A stretch of DNA of 64,000 nucleotides from SAR202 cluster bacterium. Lineage in GTDB: Bacteria > Chloroflexota > Dehalococcoidia > Lucifugimonadales > UBA826. Positions 29,503 through 40,912 of the stretch are shown piece by piece. Every line of letters begins with the position of its first letter. The stretch's first letter is position 1. Location: contig JAKUTY010000003.1 of assembly GCA_022447825.1 (NCBI GenBank), forward strand, positions 1-64,000. Direction: 5' to 3'. A model generated the notes under the pieces. It was not told the origin of the DNA. It saw nothing but the letters and a program-made list of their open reading frames with translations, and ran no database searches. The position numbers and the translations under genes are program-made.

Positions 29503-30900
29503 TTGTCAACTAACGAATACAGAACAGAAAAAGATTCAATGGGTGAATTTCAAGTTCCAAGTAACGCATATTATGGTGCTAACACTATGAGAGCTGTTTT
29601 AAATTTTCCAATTAGTGACTTGAGATTTTCAAGATCTTTTATCAATGCTATTGCAACAATTAAAAAAACTGCTGCACAAGTAAATATGGAGTTAGGATTA
29701 CTTGATTCAGATCTAGGTAACGCAATTACACAAGCCGCTCAAGAAGTTGCAGAGGGAAAGTTCGACAATCAATTTGTCGTTGATATTTTCCAAACAGGAT
29801 CTGGTACATCTACAAACATGAATACCAATGAAGTGATATCCAATCGTGCCATAGAAATTTTAGGAGGGAAACTTGGATCTAGGACCCCCGTACATCCCAA
29901 TGATCACGTGAACACTGGGCAATCATCAAATGATGTAATACCTACTGCTATTCATTTAGCAGCATTAATTTCAATTTCAAAAAATTTGATCCCGTCGTTA
30001 GAGATTCTTCTAAATTCATTGAATAACAAATCACAAGAATTTATGGCGATAGTCAAAACTGGTCGAACTCACCTACAAGATGCAACTCCCATAAGATTAG
30101 GTCAAGAATTTTTAGGCTATGCCGGCCAGATTGAAAGGGCAATTTTGCGATCTGAGAATGCTATTACAGAACTTTCTGAAGTTGCTTTAGGAGGAACTGC
30201 AGTAGGGACTGGGGTAAATACTCATCCAAAGTTTTCATCCAAAGTTTGCGAAAAACTATCTGAAGACTTACAAATCCCAATCACAGAAACAACTAACCAC
30301 TTTCAAGCTCAAAGTACGTTAGATAATATAGTTGATGCTAGTGGGTCTATGAAAACAATTGCTGTAAGTTTAATGAAAATTTCAAATGACATAAGATGGA
30401 TGGGTTCTGGACCAAGGGGAGGATTTGGAGAAATTGAACTACCTGAAGTTCAACCTGGAAGTTCAATTATGCCCGGAAAAGTTAACCCTGTAATTCCTGA
30501 GTCGGTATGCCAAGTCGCTGCCCAAGTCATTGGCAATGATATGTCTGTAGCTGTAGCAGGTCAGTCAGGTAACTTCGAAATCAATGTAATGATGCCTGTA
30601 GCCGCATATAATCTTCTTCAGTCAATTGACTTACTTGCAAATGCATCAAAAAATCTAGCTGTTCAATGTGTTGATGGACTCAAAGCAACAAATAAAGGGC
30701 CAGAAATGGTTGAAAATGGATTAGCAATAGTAACAACACTAGTTCCTCATATTGGTTATGATGCCTCTGCAGCTTTAGCCCATAAAGCTCAGGAGACAGG
30801 TGAGCCAATCAAGACAGTTGCCATCAGAGAAACAGATATACCTAAAGAAGAGTTAGACAAAATTTTAGATCCGGAATCTATGACTGAACCCTCAGAATAG
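29503..30900 (+). CDS. fumC: class II fumarate hydratase
   Basis: GSGTSTNMNTNEVISNRA and GSSIMPGKVNPVIPE signatures; TTG start after GGAG. Confidence 0.95.
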   Translation: MSTNEYRTEKDSMGEFQVPSNAYYGANTMRAVLNFPISDLRFSRSFINAIATIKKTAAQVNMELGLLDSDLGNAITQAAQEVAEGKFDNQFVVDIFQTGSGTSTNMNTNEVISNRAIEILGGKLGSRTPVHPNDHVNTGQSSNDVIPTAIHLAALISISKNLIPSLEILLNSLNNKSQEFMAIVKTGRTHLQDATPIRLGQEFLGYAGQIERAILRSENAITELSEVALGGTAVGTGVNTHPKFSSKVCEKLSEDLQIPITETTNHFQAQSTLDNIVDASGSMKTIAVSLMKISNDIRWMGSGPRGGFGEIELPEVQPGSSIMPGKVNPVIPESVCQVAAQVIGNDMSVAVAGQSGNFEINVMMPVAAYNLLQSIDLLANASKNLAVQCVDGLKATNKGPEMVENGLAIVTTLVPHIGYDASAALAHKAQETGEPIKTVAIRETDIPKEELDKILDPESMTEPSE

Positions 30901-30903
30901 AAA

Positions 30904-32112
30904 TTAAATCAATGATTTAACAAATTCTTTTTGGGCTTGAATTGACATAGCTCCATTAGTTACTATTTTCATTGTTAAAGAATTAAGTACTCTGCCTATT
31001 TCAGGACCTTCATTTACACCTAATTCTAAAATTGATTCCCCATCAATAATAGTTTCTAGATCAAATAAAATAGATTGAAAAATTTCAATTTGTAAAATTG
31101 ATTTTTCTTCAAGCAACTTTTTTGAGATTTCTAAAATGTTTTTTGGAATCATATTCAAATATTTATATAGATCTTCTTTTTGTAAATTAGTGTCCATCCG
31201 TTCAACAGTAGTAAAATCCATAATTGCTTTATGATTTTTAGTTTTTAGATCTAAACGATTTGAGAATTTTTCTCTATCTAAATAATTAAAATGAGAAGAT
31301 ATAAACACCCACCACATATTTTCATCATTAATACAAATATTTTTTATATTCTCTAAATCTTGTAATGTATTTCTATCAGCTAAATGAAATTCAAATTTTT
31401 CAAAAATCATTATCATGATTTGATGATTTAAAATATTTTCAAAATTATCTTCTTGAAAAATTGATAATATCTCGTTAGCAATTCTTTTACCGCTTAACAA
31501 ATTCACATTTTCTATAGATTTATACATATTTTCATAAGTACATTTTGAAATTTTCATATTCAATCTATTTGCATACTTAATAGCTCTAAAAATTCTTGTG
31601 GGATCATCAATAAAACTATTAGGATGCAAAATTTTGATAACACCATTTTCCAAATCTTCTAAAGAGTTAGAAACATCTATAACTTCGCCCCAAGTTTTGG
31701 AATTGAGAGAAACCGCTAACGCATTAATAGAAAAATCTCTCCTAAGAAGATCTACATCAATTTCTGTTTTTAAAAAAACTTTAGGTAATGCACCGGGGGA
31801 AAGGTATGCCTCTTTTCTAGTCATAGCTATGTCTATTTCTACATCATCAAAAACACCTTTAACCACTCCAAATTCTGACATAGAAACTATTTGAAATTGT
31901 TCTGAGTTTTTTAAAGACTCAAACATTAAATTGGGGTCACTTTCAACAGCAATATCAATATCATGAATTTTTTTGTTTAATATAATATCTCTAACTACTC
32001 CGCCCACTAAAAAGGCTTTAGCAGAATGCATCTCTGCAACGTTAGCAATAAACTTTACAGCTAAATTTTGATTTGCACTTAGCTGATTTTTAATTTTTTC
32101 ATTGATATTCAT
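30904..32112 (-). CDS. CCA-adding enzyme / poly(A) polymerase-family tRNA nucleotidyltransferase
   Basis: AFLVGGVVRDIILNKKIHDIDIAVESDP and RRDFSINALAV, RIFRAIKYANRLNMKI; ATG at 32112 used. Confidence 0.85.
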   Translation of the reverse strand: MNINEKIKNQLSANQNLAVKFIANVAEMHSAKAFLVGGVVRDIILNKKIHDIDIAVESDPNLMFESLKNSEQFQIVSMSEFGVVKGVFDDVEIDIAMTRKEAYLSPGALPKVFLKTEIDVDLLRRDFSINALAVSLNSKTWGEVIDVSNSLEDLENGVIKILHPNSFIDDPTRIFRAIKYANRLNMKISKCTYENMYKSIENVNLLSGKRIANEILSIFQEDNFENILNHQIMIMIFEKFEFHLADRNTLQDLENIKNICINDENMWWVFISSHFNYLDREKFSNRLDLKTKNHKAIMDFTTVERMDTNLQKEDLYKYLNMIPKNILEISKKLLEEKSILQIEIFQSILFDLETIIDGESILELGVNEGPEIGRVLNSLTMKIVTNGAMSIQAQKEFVKSLI

Positions 32113-32129
32113 AAGACCCACAAAGGTAT

Positions 32130-32158
32130 TTGACAAAAAAAAACAGTCATAGTAGATT
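32130..32158 (+). promoter_or_regulatory. candidate promoter upstream of SAM riboswitch
   Basis: TTGACA at 32130-32135, 17-nt spacer, TAGATT at 32153-32158. Confidence 0.5.
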
Positions 32159-32203
32159 ATAAATGCTTCGAGGCAAAAGTATTAGCAACTTAAAAACAAA
32201 ATA

Positions 32204-32287
32204 TCGTCAAGAGTGACAGGCGAGGCCCCAATCCTTAGACCCTGTCCGGCAACCTTAACCTTTAAGGTGCCTTTGGGGATTAGACGA
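32204..32287 (+). ncRNA. SAM riboswitch aptamer, S-box clan without P4 (SAM-IV or SAM-I/IV like)
   Basis: P1 TCGTC(32204-32208)/GACGA(32283-32287); P2 GACAGG(32215-32220)/CCTGTC(32241-32246); CCGGCAACC core; P3 ACCTTAA(32252-32258)/TTAAGGT(32262-32268) then GGTGCC; GGGGATT can pair with the CCCCAATCC P2 loop. Upstream of metY-metA. Confidence 0.85.
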
Positions 32288-32309
32288 GGTCTTATATGAC
32301 AAAGGGTAC

Positions 32310-32343
32310 GGCTCTATCCGTTTCCGGGAGAGCCTTTTTTTTT
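32310..32343 (+). terminator. intrinsic terminator of the riboswitch expression platform
   Basis: GGCTCT...AGAGCC with inner CCG/CGG pairs and TTTC loop, followed by nine T. Confidence 0.88.
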
Positions 32344-32373
32344 GCTAAAAAATTTATAAACTTTAAACATTAG

Positions 32374-33705
<1,332 letters not shown>

Positions 33706-33715
33706 ATTAATTTCC

Positions 33716-33757
33716 GATTCTTAAGGGTGTGATCGATGGGTCACACCCTTAAGAATC
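33716..33757. repeat. perfect 17-bp inverted repeat with 8-nt loop between metY and metA
   Basis: GATTCTTAAGGGTGTGA-TCGATGGG-TCACACCCTTAAGAATC. Confidence 0.95.
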
Positions 33758-33779
33758 AAATTTGGAGAACAATGTATTA

Positions 33780-34673
33780 ATGACATTAATTATTAGGCCT
33801 GATTATCATGGTGTCCCATTTATTGAACAAAATAAAATCAGATGGATTCCCATTGAAAAAGCAGAACGTCAAGACATTAGGCCTTTAAGAATTGGAATAC
33901 TAAATATTATGCCGCTTGGCGAACAATATGAAATGAATCTATTGAACCCTTTAGGTTTATCAATTCTACAAATAGAACCAATTTGGATCAAACTCAAATC
34001 TCATGAATATAAAACTTGGTCTCAAGGTCATATTGACGAGTTATATCAAAGTTACGAAGAGGCTACAAAACATAAGCCCTTAGATGGATTAATTGTGACA
34101 GGAGCTCCTGTGGAACACTTGGATTACGAACAAGTAAATTACTGGCCTGAATTCAAAGAATTAATATCTGAAGCTACAAAAAGTATCCCTAGCACATTGG
34201 GATTATGTTGGGGTGGATTTGCATTAGCTTATTTGTTAGGAATTCCCAAAGAAAATTTCACGAAAAAACTTTTTGGAGTTTACGAATTAGAAAACTTATC
34301 ACCTTCTAATCCAATCATAGGGGCTTTAGATGATAAGTTTTTGTGCCCTCAAAGTAGATTTGCCGGGTTGCCGGACAAAGAAATGGAAAATGCTGCCAAT
34401 CAAAACATTATAAACTTATTAGCCTATGGTAAAGAATCTGGATACACTATTTTTGAAACACCTGATCACTCTCAAGTAATGCATATTGGTCATCCAGAAT
34501 ACAATGCAGGTCGACTAGCATTAGAGGCAAAAAGAGATCAATCAAATCCAAGTGTTCCGCCAATATCTAATTTTGACTTTGAAAATCCTACAAACCAATG
34601 GAGAATGCATAGAAATACATTTTTCCAACAATGGATACATTATATTTACACATCAATCAGCTTAAATGATTAA
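33780..34673 (+). CDS. metA: homoserine O-acyltransferase, MetA/HTS family
   Basis: RQDIRPLRIGILNIMPLGEQYEMNLLNPLG, VTGAPVEHLDYEQVNYW, LGLCWGG motifs. Confidence 0.92.
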   Translation: MTLIIRPDYHGVPFIEQNKIRWIPIEKAERQDIRPLRIGILNIMPLGEQYEMNLLNPLGLSILQIEPIWIKLKSHEYKTWSQGHIDELYQSYEEATKHKPLDGLIVTGAPVEHLDYEQVNYWPEFKELISEATKSIPSTLGLCWGGFALAYLLGIPKENFTKKLFGVYELENLSPSNPIIGALDDKFLCPQSRFAGLPDKEMENAANQNIINLLAYGKESGYTIFETPDHSQVMHIGHPEYNAGRLALEAKRDQSNPSVPPISNFDFENPTNQWRMHRNTFFQQWIHYIYTSISLND

Positions 34674-35173
34674 TGACTCAAAATTTTACAAATAACTTTT
34701 GCTCAAAATGTGGCTATAAACTTTTACCAATTGATAGTTTAAATTCACAAGTCACTCATTGTAAAAAGTGCAATTTCACTATATACGCAGATCCCAAAGT
34801 TGCCGCCGTGATAATTGTTAAAAAACAAAACCAAATACTCTTAGTAAAACGATCTATTGAACCTCCCCTTGGAAAATGGAGCTTATTATCCGGATATGTT
34901 AACAGGGGAGAAAATGTTGAATCTGCAGCAATAAGAGAGGTTAAAGAAGAAGTCAATATAGATGTATCTATCACTGAATTACAAGGAGTTTATTCTGGAT
35001 TGAGTCCAGTAGTAATAATTGTATTTCATGCTATTCATACTTCAGGTGTTCTATCTGTCAGTAACGAAGTAAGTGATTTCAAATGGGTGAACAATGAAGA
35101 AATACCTAACTTACCTTTTGTATATGATAAACAAATCATTGAAGATTATTTATTAATATCAAATCGAAATTAG
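34673..35173 (+). CDS. NUDIX hydrolase with N-terminal zinc ribbon
   Basis: CSKCGY...CKKC and Nudix box GYVNRGENVESAAIREVKEEVNID. Confidence 0.88.
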   Translation: MTQNFTNNFCSKCGYKLLPIDSLNSQVTHCKKCNFTIYADPKVAAVIIVKKQNQILLVKRSIEPPLGKWSLLSGYVNRGENVESAAIREVKEEVNIDVSITELQGVYSGLSPVVIIVFHAIHTSGVLSVSNEVSDFKWVNNEEIPNLPFVYDKQIIEDYLLISNRN

Positions 35174-35526
35174 TCTTCTACCTTATCAGACCAAGATCTT
35201 TTAAATACTCCAAAATTATCTGATTTGGAATCTCCCATTGAAGTAATTCTAACCAATTCCCAACCTTTTTCTCCCATCCCATTTAATAATGTTTTATTGT
35301 ATTCACGAGATGATTCAAGAGAATCTGATTTAAGTTTTAAAACTTCATACTCCCATGTAGGAATATTTTCTCCGGGCTCAAATTCATCAATATATTCAAG
35401 TTGTTGAAGTTCTTCTTCAGTAATCTCTACCCAAGAATCAGCAGGCAACTTTGCTAGACATTCATCGCAAACCTCTGAAGGCCATAAAGTGTATCCTCCA
35501 CATTCAGGACAGAAAAAAATTTTCAT
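35170..35526 (-). CDS. hypothetical zinc-ribbon protein
   Basis: FFCPECGGYTLWPSEVCDECLAKLP four-Cys N-terminus; no family recognised. Confidence 0.6.
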   Translation of the reverse strand: MKIFFCPECGGYTLWPSEVCDECLAKLPADSWVEITEEELQQLEYIDEFEPGENIPTWEYEVLKLKSDSLESSREYNKTLLNGMGEKGWELVRITSMGDSKSDNFGVFKRSWSDKVED

Positions 35527-35594
35527 CTCTCACCTTAAATTTTTGATATAAAGTGATTATAAATCTTTATAAATTTAAAAGCATTACATACAAA

Positions 35595-37406
35595 TCATAT
35601 TGCTTCTATTGAAGCAAAATTTTTATTGTATAACTCAAAATAAAGTTGTTTCTTATCCATTAATGTTTCATGAGTCCCAATTTCTACAATTTGGCCCTCA
35701 TCCAATACAACAATCTTATCTGCTCCTCTTATTGTAGACAGCCTGTGTGCTATTACTATTGCAGTTCTTCCCTTAAGAACTTTTTTCAAAGCTTGTTGAA
35801 TTAATATCTCTGTATGACTATCAATACTAGCTGTTGCTTCATCCAAAACTAATATTTTAGGATCTGAAGCTATTGCTCTTGCAAAACTAATAAGTTGTCT
35901 CTGGCCCAAGCTAATGTTGTTACCTCTCTCTGCCAAATAAGTTTGGTACCCTTCAGGCAAATTATCTATAAATTCATGAGCACCTACTGCTTTGGCAGCC
36001 TCAACAACTTTCTCGTCAGAAACATTTTGATGATTGTATCTAATATTTTCTATAATTGTTCCAGAAAACAAATAGGGTTCCTGTAAAACCATACTCATTT
36101 GATGAACTAGTGATTCTCTAGTAACGTCAGTTATCTCAATTCCATCAACTAAAATTGATCCATTACCCGGTTGAACACCGTAAAATCTAGACAATACAGA
36201 AACAATACTAGTTTTTCCTGCTCCAGTTGGTCCCACAATGGCTACAGTTTCTCCTGAATCAATTTTTAAATTAATCCCTTTTAAGACTTCCTCCCCTTCA
36301 AAATAAGAGAATCGAATGTCTTTAAATTCTACAGAACCGTTAATCTCTGGCATTTCATATGCATTTTGTTTATCTGCAAGACCAGGAACTCTATCCATAA
36401 GATCAAAAATCCTAGACCCAGAAGCCATTGATCTTTGTAATTGAGTATATTGCATAGTTAAGTTTCGAATAGGGTCAAAAAATCTTTGAATGTACATAAT
36501 AAAGGCAACTAAAATTCCTACACCAATTTCTTGAGACTCAACCATTTGAGCACCAAATAAAATTGCTAAAACTATTGCTACTGCAGTTAATATATCTACG
36601 GCAGGTAATAATCCGGCAGCGTATCTGCCTGCAACAACATTAGACCAACGATGGGCTATGTTTTTTTCATCAAACAACTCTAAATTTCGTTTTTGACGAT
36701 TTAAACTTTGAACAACCCTAACACCTGAGAAATTCTCATTGAAGGATCCATTAACTATTGAAATTCGTCTTCTAACTTCAACAAAAGTTTTTTTAGCATA
36801 CTTTTGCCAAGTCACCATTATTACTATCAAAATAGGAATGACAACCATAGTAATCAAACCAAGCTTTAAGTTCATTATTAAAAGAGCGACAACTATACCA
36901 ATAAGACTTAATAGTTCCCCCAAGCTCATCACTACCAGTGCACTGAATTCTTGTAATTGCCCAACATCTCCCTGGACTCTTGACATTAGCCTACCCACTT
37001 CTGTGTTATCAAAATAAGACAATGACTGTTTTTGTACATGACCAAACAATCTTTTTCTTAATCCAAACAAAACACCTTGCCCAACTTTCTGCATGGCATA
37101 CTGCATAATATAATTCGATATCCAGTTGATTACTGCAACAATTACAAATACTAAGAAAAGAATGTTTAATTTTGTTAAATCTCGATTTGCAATAAATTCA
37201 TCAATTCCAAAACCAATCAACCAAGGAACAATCACTAAAGTAAATGTATAAATCAACATTGAAATTATAGAAACAATAGCTAGTTTTCTATATGGCTTGA
37301 TAAAAGGAGCCAATCTCAATATTACTCTTTGGTCATAAGCATTTCCAAAATACTCTTCATCAGCATGACCTCTAGCAGCAGAAACTCCTCCCAAGCCTAA
37401 ATTCAT
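35595..37406 (-). CDS. ABC exporter half-transporter (TMD-NBD)
   Basis: Walker A GPTGAGKTS, signature ISLGQRQL, Walker B ILVLDEATASID, IAHRLST. Confidence 0.92.
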   Translation of the reverse strand: MNLGLGGVSAARGHADEEYFGNAYDQRVILRLAPFIKPYRKLAIVSIISMLIYTFTLVIVPWLIGFGIDEFIANRDLTKLNILFLVFVIVAVINWISNYIMQYAMQKVGQGVLFGLRKRLFGHVQKQSLSYFDNTEVGRLMSRVQGDVGQLQEFSALVVMSLGELLSLIGIVVALLIMNLKLGLITMVVIPILIVIMVTWQKYAKKTFVEVRRRISIVNGSFNENFSGVRVVQSLNRQKRNLELFDEKNIAHRWSNVVAGRYAAGLLPAVDILTAVAIVLAILFGAQMVESQEIGVGILVAFIMYIQRFFDPIRNLTMQYTQLQRSMASGSRIFDLMDRVPGLADKQNAYEMPEINGSVEFKDIRFSYFEGEEVLKGINLKIDSGETVAIVGPTGAGKTSIVSVLSRFYGVQPGNGSILVDGIEITDVTRESLVHQMSMVLQEPYLFSGTIIENIRYNHQNVSDEKVVEAAKAVGAHEFIDNLPEGYQTYLAERGNNISLGQRQLISFARAIASDPKILVLDEATASIDSHTEILIQQALKKVLKGRTAIVIAHRLSTIRGADKIVVLDEGQIVEIGTHETLMDKKQLYFELYNKNFASIEAI

Positions 37407-37418
37407 TTAAATAGCTCC

Positions 37419-39206
37419 TTAACTTGTCTTAGTGTCTGCATTTAAGCTTTCCTGAGGTCTAAGTTGCAAATCATAAATCTGTTTGTATTTACCATTAAGA
37501 TTTAACAGTTCTTGATGATTACCCTGCTCTATAATTTCGCCTTCATTCATCACTAAAATTTTATCTGCAGAGTGAACTGTACTCAACCGATTAGCTATGA
37601 CAAATGTTGTTCTTCCTTCCATAACAGATTCCATAGCTTTTTTGATCTGATCTTCTGTATTTGCGTCAACGCTAGATGTTGAATCATCTAAAATCAAAAT
37701 AGGGGGGTCTAAGATTACAGCCCTAGCTATAGCCATTCTTTGTCTTTGACCCCCAGACAATGTAGACCCTCTCTCTCCAACATAAGTCTCATAACCTTCA
37801 TCTAAAGAGTCAATAAAATCATGCATTTGTGCGATTTTTGCTGCTTGAGTAATCTGATCGTATGTTGCGTCTTCTTTACCATATGAAATGTTTTCTTTTA
37901 AATCTGTTGTAAACAAAAAAAGATCCTGTTGAACCATACCAATTTGAGATCTTAAATTTTTCAATTGGAAATTTTTTATATTTTCCCCGTCTATTAATAT
38001 CTCTCCCTCAGAGGGATCATAAAACCTACACAACAGATTAACTAATGTAGTTTTTCCACTTCCCGGGCCACCAAGAAGAGCAACAATCTCTCCAGGGTTT
38101 ACGTTAATAGAAATAGAGTTAAGCGCATTAGAGTGCCCATCGTAACTGAATGAAACATCTTTGAATGTTACAGATCCATTTACTCTTTCTTTAATAATAG
38201 GATTGTTGAGTTCCTGAACATTCGACTTGTAATCCAATACACCAAACATTCTTTCTCCAGCAGATCCTGCCCGAGCATAAGAATTTACAACCCATCCTGC
38301 CATGCGAACTGGCATAGCTAAAATCTGCAAATAAAATATAAATTCTGCCAAATCACCTGGAGTAAATTCTGATCCTCCAATCACTAATCTACCTCCGTAC
38401 CAAAGTACAATTGCCATAGACAGCATAAAAGTAAACAACATGAAAGATACGCTTGAAATTCGCAAGTTTTCAGCTTCTATATATATATCAGCTACTTCTT
38501 GATTTTTTGTTTGAAATTTTTCCTGCTCATATTCTTCAGAAGCAAAGGCTTTCACAACCCTTTGCCCTGCAAAATTTTCTTGCAATATGATACTGAGTTC
38601 AGCCATTTTTTCTTGAACTTGTAACCATAATTGTCTCATTTTCAGCCTTACTTTACTTGTATAAATAGCTACAACTGGCATAAACGCGACACCAATAAGG
38701 CCCAAAATAAGGTTAGAGGAAAGCAATACGTATGCCACTATCACAAACAAAGCTATAAAATATGGAGCTCTCACAAGACCCATATTAATAAACATTCGAA
38801 TATTTTCTACATCAGTAATTGCTCTAGACATTAATGTTCCAGTATGAAACTTGTCATGAAAATCAAAACTTTGGTTTTGTACATGGTCATACAACATATT
38901 TCTCAAATCATAAGCAACATACTGGGAAATAGTCTCAGCCAAGTGAGTCTGCCAATAAGATAAAATTCCCCTCACGACACTTAAAGACATAATAATAATG
39001 ACAGCATACATCAATACTTTTTGATCAACTGGATTCCCCTCAGATAATGGAATAGCTATAGAGTCAATAGCTTCACCAAAATATTTAGGTAAAACAACAT
39101 ATGCAGCAACAGCACCGGCTGTTGATAAATAAGCAAAAAACAATTTATATTTATGTTGAAAAGCTATGTAGATTATTCTTAAAATATGTTCCATACCAAA
39201 TTCCAT
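37419..39206 (-). CDS. ABC exporter half-transporter (TMD-NBD), degenerate-site partner
   Basis: Walker A GGPGSGKTT, LSGGQRQRMAIARA, Walker B ILILDDSTSSVD, IANRLSTV. Confidence 0.92.
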   Translation of the reverse strand: MEFGMEHILRIIYIAFQHKYKLFFAYLSTAGAVAAYVVLPKYFGEAIDSIAIPLSEGNPVDQKVLMYAVIIIMSLSVVRGILSYWQTHLAETISQYVAYDLRNMLYDHVQNQSFDFHDKFHTGTLMSRAITDVENIRMFINMGLVRAPYFIALFVIVAYVLLSSNLILGLIGVAFMPVVAIYTSKVRLKMRQLWLQVQEKMAELSIILQENFAGQRVVKAFASEEYEQEKFQTKNQEVADIYIEAENLRISSVSFMLFTFMLSMAIVLWYGGRLVIGGSEFTPGDLAEFIFYLQILAMPVRMAGWVVNSYARAGSAGERMFGVLDYKSNVQELNNPIIKERVNGSVTFKDVSFSYDGHSNALNSISINVNPGEIVALLGGPGSGKTTLVNLLCRFYDPSEGEILIDGENIKNFQLKNLRSQIGMVQQDLFLFTTDLKENISYGKEDATYDQITQAAKIAQMHDFIDSLDEGYETYVGERGSTLSGGQRQRMAIARAVILDPPILILDDSTSSVDANTEDQIKKAMESVMEGRTTFVIANRLSTVHSADKILVMNEGEIIEQGNHQELLNLNGKYKQIYDLQLRPQESLNADTKTS

Positions 39207-39345
39207 GATAATTTGAGTTTATTATTAGCAACAATTCAAATTATTAACAATTTGGATTCTACTCCCTGTAGGGTATACATTTGCAAGGAGTTTGCATACA
39301 AAATTCAAGAATATTTTTTCATATATTAATTAAGGTAATCATAAA

Positions 39346-39885
39346 ATGGATCACTTATATGATTTAAAAATACGCTCTATGGAAATTAAAGATATAACTC
39401 AAGTATTAGCAATAGAAAAAGATGCATTCCCGAATTTATTTCCTTCCACAAATTTCCGTACAGAAATCAGCAGAAACATTTCCCAATGTATAGTTGCTGA
39501 AATCTCAGAGGACAGATTATTAGATCACTCTGATTTTCAATATCGTGATGGATACACAGGACAAAACGATGATGACAGATTTATAGTTGCTTACTCAGTA
39601 ACTTGGGAAATTGCGGGTGAAAACCATATCATTTCTATAGGAGTCAGGCGTCGGTATCTCAGGTTAGGAATAGGAATGAAAATGATGCGCTCAATAATTA
39701 GTGAAAGTGTTAAAAATACTAACCAATCAATAACTTTAGAAGTTAGACCATCCAATGACGCAGCTAAAATTTTGTACGAAAAATTAAACTTTCAAGTTGT
39801 TGGCAGAAGAAATAAATACTATTCAGACAATTTAGAGGATGCTTTGATCATGACACTAGATTTACAAAATCAAAATACTAATTAG
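39346..39885 (+). CDS. GNAT acetyltransferase, RimI-like
   Basis: IRSMEIKDITQVLAIEKDAFP, IGVRRRYLRLGIGMKMM, LEVRPSNDAAKILYEKLNFQVVGRRNKYY. Confidence 0.88.
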   Translation: MDHLYDLKIRSMEIKDITQVLAIEKDAFPNLFPSTNFRTEISRNISQCIVAEISEDRLLDHSDFQYRDGYTGQNDDDRFIVAYSVTWEIAGENHIISIGVRRRYLRLGIGMKMMRSIISESVKNTNQSITLEVRPSNDAAKILYEKLNFQVVGRRNKYYSDNLEDALIMTLDLQNQNTN

Positions 39886-39965
39886 TTTTACTATATACAA
39901 TCCTACATGTTACAATTCTTTGGCATTTTTATACCTAAAAACAAATATGAGGAAAGGTAAACTTT

Positions 39966-40895
39966 ATGGTTCAAGTGGTGAACGACTCAGAAGAACAAGA
40001 AGATTCTCAAAAAATCACAATGAAATCTCTTTTAGAAGCAGGAGTCCATTTTGGGCATCAAAAAAAATTTTGGAACCCCAAAATGCAAAAATATATTTTC
40101 ACTCACAGAAATGGTGTTCATATTATCGACCTACAACAAAGTATTGGTATGATTGAAGACGCCGCCAACTTTTTATCTCAAGTTGCTTTTGAGGGTAAAA
40201 AAATACTTATGGTAGGAACTAAAAAACAAGCCCAAGACGTAATAATTAATGAAGCAGAGCGTAGCTCTTCTATGTACATATCTAACCGATGGTTAGGTGG
40301 AACTTTAACTAATTTCCAGACGATCAAAAAAAGAATTGCCCATTTAATTTCTTTAGAAACTCAAAGAGAAAATGGCGACTTTGAAGTATTAACAAAAAGA
40401 GAGTCATTAAAAATAGATGAAAAAATAGATAAATTGAATCGTAACTTGGCTGGAATCAAAAATATGGAAGAAATGCCAGGGGCAATTTTTATCATTGATG
40501 TTGCTAAAGAAGAAATTGCAGTCACAGAATCTATAAAAGTAGGAATTCCTATTGTTGCTTTAGTAGATTCAGATTCCAATCCCGAATTAGTAGATTATCC
40601 CATGCCAGGAAACGATGATGCTATTAGAGCTATTCGGTTGATCACATCTAGAATGGCGGATGCGATAATCGAAGGAAGGACTCGCAGAGAATCTTCTGAC
40701 AATGATTTCGTTCAATCAATTGACTCACCAAAAAGAATGGTCACATACTCAACTTCTACTGAAGAAGAGCTAGAATTGGAAACCGAAACTCCATCTGATG
40801 AAGAAGTTCCTATAGAAGCCAAAGTTTCCTCTGATGAATCTATTGAAACAAATGAAACTGAAACTAAAGACACTGAAGAACCAGAAAAAAATTAA
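39966..40895 (+). CDS. rpsB: 30S ribosomal protein S2
   Basis: LLEAGVHFGHQKKFWNPKMQKYIFTHRNGVHIIDL. Confidence 0.96.
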   Translation: MVQVVNDSEEQEDSQKITMKSLLEAGVHFGHQKKFWNPKMQKYIFTHRNGVHIIDLQQSIGMIEDAANFLSQVAFEGKKILMVGTKKQAQDVIINEAERSSSMYISNRWLGGTLTNFQTIKKRIAHLISLETQRENGDFEVLTKRESLKIDEKIDKLNRNLAGIKNMEEMPGAIFIIDVAKEEIAVTESIKVGIPIVALVDSDSNPELVDYPMPGNDDAIRAIRLITSRMADAIIEGRTRRESSDNDFVQSIDSPKRMVTYSTSTEEELELETETPSDEEVPIEAKVSSDESIETNETETKDTEEPEKN

Positions 40896-40912
40896 TAATT
40901 ATCAGGTGCAAA

